Assembly (NCBI GenBank): GCA_913065025.1
Contig: CAJYAP010000006.1
Coordinates: 1-45,733, forward strand
DNA from: an uncultured Gammaproteobacteria bacterium
Lineage (GTDB): Bacteria > Pseudomonadota > Gammaproteobacteria > Poriferisulfidales > GCA-002705445
Length of the DNA: 45,733 bases
Direction of reading: 5' to 3'
Shown in pieces: positions 39,764-45,733 of this stretch (the first letter of the stretch is position 1; every line of letters begins with the position of its first letter). The position numbers and the translations under genes were made by a program. The notes under the pieces were generated by a model that saw nothing but the letters and a program-made list of their open reading frames with translations, was not told the DNA's origin and made no database searches.

Positions 39764-40486
39764 ATGACAGATTCTAAAAAAGATAATTTATACAAAAAAA
39801 AATTCCCTCAAAATCATAAATTTACATTTAATAACGAAGTAGCTAACGTATTTGAAGATATGGTAAATAGGTCAGTTCCAGGATACGATTTCCTGGTAGA
39901 AAACATTGGAGTACTGTCAAAAAAATTCTATCAGCCAAATACAGATATATATGACCTTGGCTCATCATTATGTTCATGCTCTTTATCTATTCTTGATAAA
40001 GTAGAAAATTTAAATGGAGATATATATGCAGTTGATACTTCGCAAGCCATGATTGATATATGCAAGGAAAATATTAAAAGAAAAGAGATTAAATATATTA
40101 ATGCAGATTTATTTGATATTAATGTAGAAAATTCATCAATTATCATTTTAAATTTAACTCTACAATTTATTGATATAAAAAAAAGAACTGATCTTTTGAA
40201 AAAATTATATTCACAATTAAATAAAAGTGGCATGATAATTATTACAGAAAAAATAACTTTAGATAGAAATTCTGACGATATCTTTTTTAAGAACTTTCAT
40301 GATTTTTTTAAAGAGAATAATGGCTATACGAAAGAAGAAATAGATAGAAAAAAAATAGCTCTTGAAAAGACAATGATAATTGAAAGCGAAGAGGTACATG
40401 AAAAAAGATTTATAAATGTTGGCTGCAAAAATTTTTATAAATGGTTTCAATGCTATAATTTTGTATCCTGGGTATTAATAAAATAA
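39764..40486 (+). CDS. cmoA: Carboxy-S-adenosyl-L-methionine synthase
   Basis: FNNEVANVFEDMVNRSVPGYDFLVENIGVL, YDLGSSLCSCSLSI; followed by cmoB. Confidence 0.93.
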   Translation: MTDSKKDNLYKKKFPQNHKFTFNNEVANVFEDMVNRSVPGYDFLVENIGVLSKKFYQPNTDIYDLGSSLCSCSLSILDKVENLNGDIYAVDTSQAMIDICKENIKRKEIKYINADLFDINVENSSIIILNLTLQFIDIKKRTDLLKKLYSQLNKSGMIIITEKITLDRNSDDIFFKNFHDFFKENNGYTKEEIDRKKIALEKTMIIESEEVHEKRFINVGCKNFYKWFQCYNFVSWVLIK

Positions 40487-41457
40487 ATATAATATCGTAC
40501 ATTAAAAATAAAAATTTATACTCAAAAGAAACTTTGAGTGAATATGATCTGTTATTTAAAATGTTCATAGAGAATAAAAATTTTTTTAACCACGGAAACT
40601 TAGAAAAATGGAAAAATATTTTAAATTTACTCCCCGAATCTAATTCTAATTTTATTGACTATACTAGTTCGCAAATAACTCTTGGTGAAAAATTTTCATT
40701 AACTCCTGCTGAAAAAAAAAATTTAGAAGATTTACTTATTAAACTAAGCCCGTGGCGAAAAGGTCCTTTTAATATCTGTGGAATTGATATTGATTCTGAA
40801 TGGCAATCTAATCAAAAGTGGGAAAGAGTAAAAAGTTTTTTGCCAAATATAAAAGGTATGAGAATTGGTGATATAGGCTGTAGTAATGGTTATTATTTAT
40901 ATAAATTGTTAGATTTTAACCCTGAATTAGTAGTAGGGATGGATAGGACAGCTTTATATATTATTCAATTTTTAGCAACAAAACATTATGCAAAGAAAAT
41001 TCAAAATCTCCTAACACTTCCTTGTTCGGTAGAAGATTATAATCCTAAAATCATGGATTTTGATCTTATATTATCTATGGGTATTCTATACCATGCGAAA
41101 AATCCAGTTGAGAATATTGATACTACAAGAAAATTAATAAAGCAAAATGGTTTCTTAGTTCTTGAAACAATAATTTCTAATCAGGGTGAAAATATAAATA
41201 TTAAAAATAATGAAACATATGCGGGTATGAAAAATATTGGAACTATTTTTAGTAAAAATAATATAATCAATTTATTAAGTGCTTCTGGATTTAAAAATAT
41301 AGAGCTAGTTAATAAAAGTTTTACAAATACTAATGAACAAAGAGCAACAAGGTGGATGGAAGGAAAAAGTTTTAAAGATTTTACATTACCAAGTGGTTAT
41401 ACCATAGAGGGCTATCCCCCCGTTTGTCGAGTTATATTTATAGCTCAAAAAAAATGA
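40474..41457 (+). CDS. cmoB: tRNA U34 carboxymethyltransferase; start codon unclear, possibly ATT at 40474 or CTG at 40468 rather than TTG at 40534
   Basis: [70 protein letters not shown]. Confidence 0.9.
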   Translation: MNKINIISYIKNKNLYSKETLSEYDLLFKMFIENKNFFNHGNLEKWKNILNLLPESNSNFIDYTSSQITLGEKFSLTPAEKKNLEDLLIKLSPWRKGPFNICGIDIDSEWQSNQKWERVKSFLPNIKGMRIGDIGCSNGYYLYKLLDFNPELVVGMDRTALYIIQFLATKHYAKKIQNLLTLPCSVEDYNPKIMDFDLILSMGILYHAKNPVENIDTTRKLIKQNGFLVLETIISNQGENINIKNNETYAGMKNIGTIFSKNNIINLLSASGFKNIELVNKSFTNTNEQRATRWMEGKSFKDFTLPSGYTIEGYPPVCRVIFIAQKK

Positions 41458-41497
41458 TTATGATATTATTTATGAAATTTATTTACTGAGCAATATT

Positions 41498-42664
41498 ATG
41501 AAATCATCGGTATTTACTTCAGAGTCAGTTTCAGAAGGACATCCAGATAAGCTATGCGATCAAGTCTCTGATGCAATATTAGATTCTGCATTATTGGAAG
41601 ATAGCAAAGCTAGGGTTGCCTGCGAAGCATTAGTTAAGTCTGAAGAAGGTTCTCCGGGTGTAGTTATATTAGCGGGTGAAATTACAACCACTGCAAATAT
41701 TGATTATGAAAATATAGTTAGAAGCACTATTGATAGAATTGGTTATAACTCAGAAGAATTAGGTTTTGATTGCAAAACAGTAGAATTTATAAATAAAATA
41801 GGCTTGCAGTCACTAGATATTGCTCAAGGTGTGGATAGAAAAAACAACGAAGACCAGGGGGCAGGCGATCAAGGCCTTATGTTTGGTTACGCAAATAATG
41901 AGACAGATGTTTTTATGCCAGCACCTATAACTTATTCGCATAGACTTGTTCATAAACTAGCACAATTAAGAAAAGTAGAAGATGTAAAGTGGTTGAGACC
42001 TGACGCAAAAAGCCAAGTAACTTTTAAATACGAATCTGGAAAAATACATTCTATTGATACAATTGTTGTTTCAACCCAGCACTCGCCAGATGTTACTCAA
42101 AAAGATATACAAGATTATGTTCGCGAGGCAGTTATAAAAAAAGTTTTACCATCGGAATATCTTACTAAAAATACAATAATACATGTTAATCCAACTGGCT
42201 CATTTGAAATTGGCGGGCCTGTTGGTGATTGCGGTCTTACCGGTAGGAAAATTATTGTTGACACATATGGGGGTATGGCCAGGCATGGTGGTGGAGCATT
42301 CTCAGGTAAAGATCCATCAAAGGTTGATAGGTCAGCTGCATATGCAGCAAGATATGTAGCTAAAAATGTTGTTGCGGCAGGCTTAGCTGATAAGTGTGAG
42401 ATACAAGTATCTTATGCTATAGGTGTTGCACAGCCAACTTCAATAAGAATTGACACATTTGATACAGCTAAAATTGATGAAGAAAAAATTGTACACATAA
42501 TAAATGAGGTATTTGACTTGCGCCCATGGGGAATAATCAATATGCTTGATTTATTAAAACCAATATACATTGACACTGCATCCTATGGCCATTTTGGTAG
42601 AAATGATTTAAATCTTTCTTGGGAAAAAACAGATAAGGTCGATAACATAAAAAGTTTAATTTGA
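41498..42664 (+). CDS. metK: S-adenosylmethionine synthetase
   Basis: [63 protein letters not shown]. Confidence 0.98.
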   Translation: MKSSVFTSESVSEGHPDKLCDQVSDAILDSALLEDSKARVACEALVKSEEGSPGVVILAGEITTTANIDYENIVRSTIDRIGYNSEELGFDCKTVEFINKIGLQSLDIAQGVDRKNNEDQGAGDQGLMFGYANNETDVFMPAPITYSHRLVHKLAQLRKVEDVKWLRPDAKSQVTFKYESGKIHSIDTIVVSTQHSPDVTQKDIQDYVREAVIKKVLPSEYLTKNTIIHVNPTGSFEIGGPVGDCGLTGRKIIVDTYGGMARHGGGAFSGKDPSKVDRSAAYAARYVAKNVVAAGLADKCEIQVSYAIGVAQPTSIRIDTFDTAKIDEEKIVHIINEVFDLRPWGIINMLDLLKPIYIDTASYGHFGRNDLNLSWEKTDKVDNIKSLI

Positions 42665-42675
42665 CGGAGTTATTT

Positions 42676-43986
42676 ATGAGTAAGGTAGTAGAAAAGATTG
42701 GACCAGATTACAAAATTGCAGATATTTCTTTAGCTGAATGGGGGCATAAAGAAATGAGAATTGCAGAAACAGAAATGCCAGGTTTAATGTCTCTAAGAGA
42801 AAAGTACGGAAAAGAAAAACCGTTACAAGGTGCACGCATTCTTGGTTGTCTTCATATGACGATACAAACTGCCGTTCTTATGGATACTTTAATAAGTCTT
42901 GGAGCAACCGTAAGATGGTCATCTTGCAATATATATTCAACTCAAGATCATGCAGCTGCAGCGATGGCAGAAAAAGGCGTCCCAGTTTTTGCTTGGAAAG
43001 GTGAAACTGAAGAGGAATACCTATGGTGTATTGATCAAACAATTATTGGTGAGCCATCATGGAAGCCAAATATGATATTAGATGATGGAGGAGATTTAAC
43101 ATCCATAATGCACGAAAAATACCCCGAATTACTCAAAGGGGTTAAAGGACTTTCTGAAGAAACAACAACTGGTGTTCATAGGCTATATGAGATGGTTAAA
43201 AAAGATGAGCTTAAAGTACCAGCTTTTAATGTTAATGATTCTGTAACAAAATCAAAATTTGATAACTTATATGGTTGTAGAGAGTCATTGGTAGATGGCA
43301 TAAAAAGAGCAACTGACGTAATGATATCTGGAAAAACTGCTTTAGTATGTGGTTTTGGAGATGTTGGTAAAGGCTCAGCCCAGTCCCTAAGAAATGCTGG
43401 TGCAATAGTATGGGTTACGGAAATTGATCCTATATGTGCATTGCAGGCCGCTATGGAAGGTTTTAAAGTCGTCACTATAGAATCAGTAATATCTGAAGTA
43501 GATATTTTTGTTACTGCAACAGGGAACGCTTCTGTAATTAGTTATAAACATATGGAAGCAATGAAAGATCAAGCGATAGTTTGCAATATTGGACATTTTG
43601 ATAATGAAATTGATGTTGATTCAATTAAAAAATGCAAATGGGATAATATTAAGCCCCAAGTTGATCATGTCGAATTTCCCGATGGAAAGAAAATCATATT
43701 ATTAGCAGAAGGTAGATTAATTAATTTAGGATGTGCTACTGGTCATCCAAGCTATGTAATGTCAGCCTCATTTACTAATCAAGTCCTAGCTCAGATGGAA
43801 TTATGGAGAAACTCAGCAAATTATAAAAACGATGTATATGTGCTCCCAAAAATTTTAGACGAAGAAGTAGCTAGATTGCACCTTGAGAAAGTGGGTGCAA
43901 AACTTACAGAACTTTCAAGTGAGCAAGCAGATTATATTAGTGTTAATCAAAAAGGGCCATTTAAAAGTGACACTTACAGATACTAG
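42676..43986 (+). CDS. ahcY: Adenosylhomocysteinase (ATG at 42676 preferred)
   Basis: [60 protein letters not shown]. Confidence 0.97.
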   Translation: MSKVVEKIGPDYKIADISLAEWGHKEMRIAETEMPGLMSLREKYGKEKPLQGARILGCLHMTIQTAVLMDTLISLGATVRWSSCNIYSTQDHAAAAMAEKGVPVFAWKGETEEEYLWCIDQTIIGEPSWKPNMILDDGGDLTSIMHEKYPELLKGVKGLSEETTTGVHRLYEMVKKDELKVPAFNVNDSVTKSKFDNLYGCRESLVDGIKRATDVMISGKTALVCGFGDVGKGSAQSLRNAGAIVWVTEIDPICALQAAMEGFKVVTIESVISEVDIFVTATGNASVISYKHMEAMKDQAIVCNIGHFDNEIDVDSIKKCKWDNIKPQVDHVEFPDGKKIILLAEGRLINLGCATGHPSYVMSASFTNQVLAQMELWRNSANYKNDVYVLPKILDEEVARLHLEKVGAKLTELSSEQADYISVNQKGPFKSDTYRY

Positions 43987-43994
43987 ATGAAGTT

Positions 43995-44729
43995 TTGCGA
44001 TTAATTAGATTATATACAGAAGAACCTTTAAATGAAGGTAAATCAGTATTCCTTAAGGATGGCGCAAATCATTATTTATCTAAAGTATTGAGAGTAAAAG
44101 AAAATCAAAATATAGTATTGTTTGATAATACTGGTTTTAATTATTATGGCTATGTAAAAAAAATAACTAAAAAGAATTTTGAGATTCATCTAGATAAAAA
44201 ATATTTCATAGAAAAAAAAATACACAATACAGAATTAGCATTTAGTATATGTAAGAATCCATGTGCTGATCTTATAGTACAAAAATTAACTGAGCTTGGC
44301 ATTCAATCTATACAACCAATAATTTCGAAAAATTCTATTTTTAATCAAAAAAAAATAGATTCCGTAAAAAAAATACAACATTGGAAAAATATTTCTATAA
44401 GTTCAAGCGAGCAATCAGAGAGATCATATTTGCCATTAATAAAAGATATTGTATCATTTCAAGATTATATAGATAACTGTAGATATGAAAAAAAAATTAT
44501 ATTAGATACAAAATCAAAATCTATGCTTAAGGATATATATAGCATGCCAAATGTTTCATGTTCATTACTTGTAGGGCCGGAAGGGGATTTTACAAATGAA
44601 GAGTATAGTTTCGCAAATGAATCAGGATTTTCATCTGTAAGTTTAGGTGATAACATCTTAAGAGTTGAAACTGCTGCAATAGCAGCATTTTCTTACTTGC
44701 AAATTATAAATAATATTGAAAGTGAATGA
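43995..44729 (+). CDS. rsmE: 16S rRNA m3U1498 methyltransferase, TTG start
   Basis: MRLIRLYTEEPL...HYLSKVLRVKE; LLVGPEGDFTNEEY, SLGDNILRVETAAIAA. Confidence 0.93.
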   Translation: MRLIRLYTEEPLNEGKSVFLKDGANHYLSKVLRVKENQNIVLFDNTGFNYYGYVKKITKKNFEIHLDKKYFIEKKIHNTELAFSICKNPCADLIVQKLTELGIQSIQPIISKNSIFNQKKIDSVKKIQHWKNISISSSEQSERSYLPLIKDIVSFQDYIDNCRYEKKIILDTKSKSMLKDIYSMPNVSCSLLVGPEGDFTNEEYSFANESGFSSVSLGDNILRVETAAIAAFSYLQIINNIESE

Positions 44730-45658
44730 ATAAAAAAATACTCATAATTATGGATCCAATAGAAACCATAAATATAAAAAAAGATACTACCTATCAGTTA
44801 ATAGTATCAGCTCAAGAAATTGGATATGAAGTTCACTATTTAATGCCAGAAACTTTAGCGATAAAAAATTTAAAACCAATAGGAATAGTCGGAAAATTAC
44901 AGGTTGATAAAAATAAAACTCCTTTTTTTCACATATCAGATACGAAGGAATTAGAGATAGAAAAATTTGATTACGTGTTAATGCGAAAAGATCCTCCCGT
45001 TGATAATAATTATATATATATGACTTATATTTTAGATTTGGTAGATAAAAAAAATACAAAAGTCATTAACTCTGGATTTTCGTTAAGAAATCAAAATGAA
45101 AAGCTAATCATATTAAACTTCCCCCGTCACATACCTGAAAGTCTTTTGACTTGCAATAAAGAAGATGTTGAGCAATTTAAAAATAGCTATAAGAAAATAA
45201 TTCTTAAGCCTTTAAACTTAATGGGTGGAAAATCAATTTATTTATTAGAAGAAAAAGATAAAAATTTTAATGTTATATTAGAAGATCTTACAAATATGGG
45301 GAAAAATTATATTTTAGTACAAGAATATATTGATGAAGCAGTTATAGGGGATAAAAGAATAATTGTAATTGATGGCGTGGTGAATGAAGAAGCTGTAATA
45401 CGTAAACCAGATTCTAAAGACCATAGAGCAAATTTAGCCTCTGGAGGAACCATTGAAAAATATATACTAAATGAAGATGAAAAAACAATTTGTAATGAAG
45501 TCGCAAGTTACCTTAAAAAAGAAAATATCTTATTTGCTGGGATAGATATGATAGGTAAAAAAATCACAGAAGTTAATATAACATCTCCAACATGTATTGC
45601 AGAAATAAATAAATTTCACAATATAGATTTGGGTAGAAAATTTTGGAATAAGATTTAA
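44726..45658 (+). CDS. gshB: Glutathione synthetase
   Basis: IIMDPIETINIKKDTTYQLIVSAQEIGYEVHY, ATP-grasp ILKPLNLMGGKSIYLLE, EVNITSPTCIAEIN. Confidence 0.96.
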   Translation: MNKKILIIMDPIETINIKKDTTYQLIVSAQEIGYEVHYLMPETLAIKNLKPIGIVGKLQVDKNKTPFFHISDTKELEIEKFDYVLMRKDPPVDNNYIYMTYILDLVDKKNTKVINSGFSLRNQNEKLIILNFPRHIPESLLTCNKEDVEQFKNSYKKIILKPLNLMGGKSIYLLEEKDKNFNVILEDLTNMGKNYILVQEYIDEAVIGDKRIIVIDGVVNEEAVIRKPDSKDHRANLASGGTIEKYILNEDEKTICNEVASYLKKENILFAGIDMIGKKITEVNITSPTCIAEINKFHNIDLGRKFWNKI

Positions 45659-45733
45659 TGAATTTAATAAAAGTCTTATCTATAGATTTTGGGGAAAAAA
45701 GAATAGGGTTTGCTATTGGAGATACTGAAAGTA
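45658..45733 (+). CDS. ruvX: RuvX/YqgF-family Holliday junction resolvase-like protein, 5' fragment
   Basis: Window-edge ORF MNLIKVLSIDFGEKRIGFAIGDTES; follows gshB. Confidence 0.85.
   Translation, partial: MNLIKVLSIDFGEKRIGFAIGDTES

Noticed and set aside
41458-41497. SAM/SAH riboswitch before metK
   Set aside because: Intergenic gap of 40 nt is too short and lacks any recognisable core

Overview
This is an AT-rich, gene-dense chromosomal segment of a sulfur-oxidising gammaproteobacterium. The apr operon (aprM-aprB-aprA), cmoAB and PPi-type phosphofructokinase suggest a SUP05/Thioglobaceae-like lineage; that taxonomy is inference. Most of the window is core housekeeping: rpoD, dnaG, gltB, dgt, aroB, aroK, mrcA, hemE, gltD, yqeY, rpsU, tsaD, rpiA, rpsI/rplM, adk, pfp, cmoAB, metK, ahcY, rsmE, gshB and the start of ruvX. 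Accessory content includes an ApbE/FMN_bind/PepSY flavinylation cluster, a umuD-umuC-ref SOS mutagenesis cassette, an ArsI-like lyase, the apr operon with an unknown gene abutting aprA, a CbbQ-like ATPase without a nearby partner, a small protein with three YRGxxY motifs, and a chromate transporter. The strongest non-coding signal is a near-duplicate regulatory module upstream of both gltB and gltD. Each copy has a sigma70 promoter (TTGAAT-N17-TATAAT), a glnA-type glutamine riboswitch aptamer, and two mutually exclusive hairpins. Further candidates are an SD-sequestering hairpin before rplM, a cmoB gene that appears to lack a canonical start codon, and a ~140-nt inverted-repeat locus at the left edge. 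I saw no CRISPR array, tRNA, rRNA, transposon or prophage. No large multi-gene system that is clearly undescribed was found.
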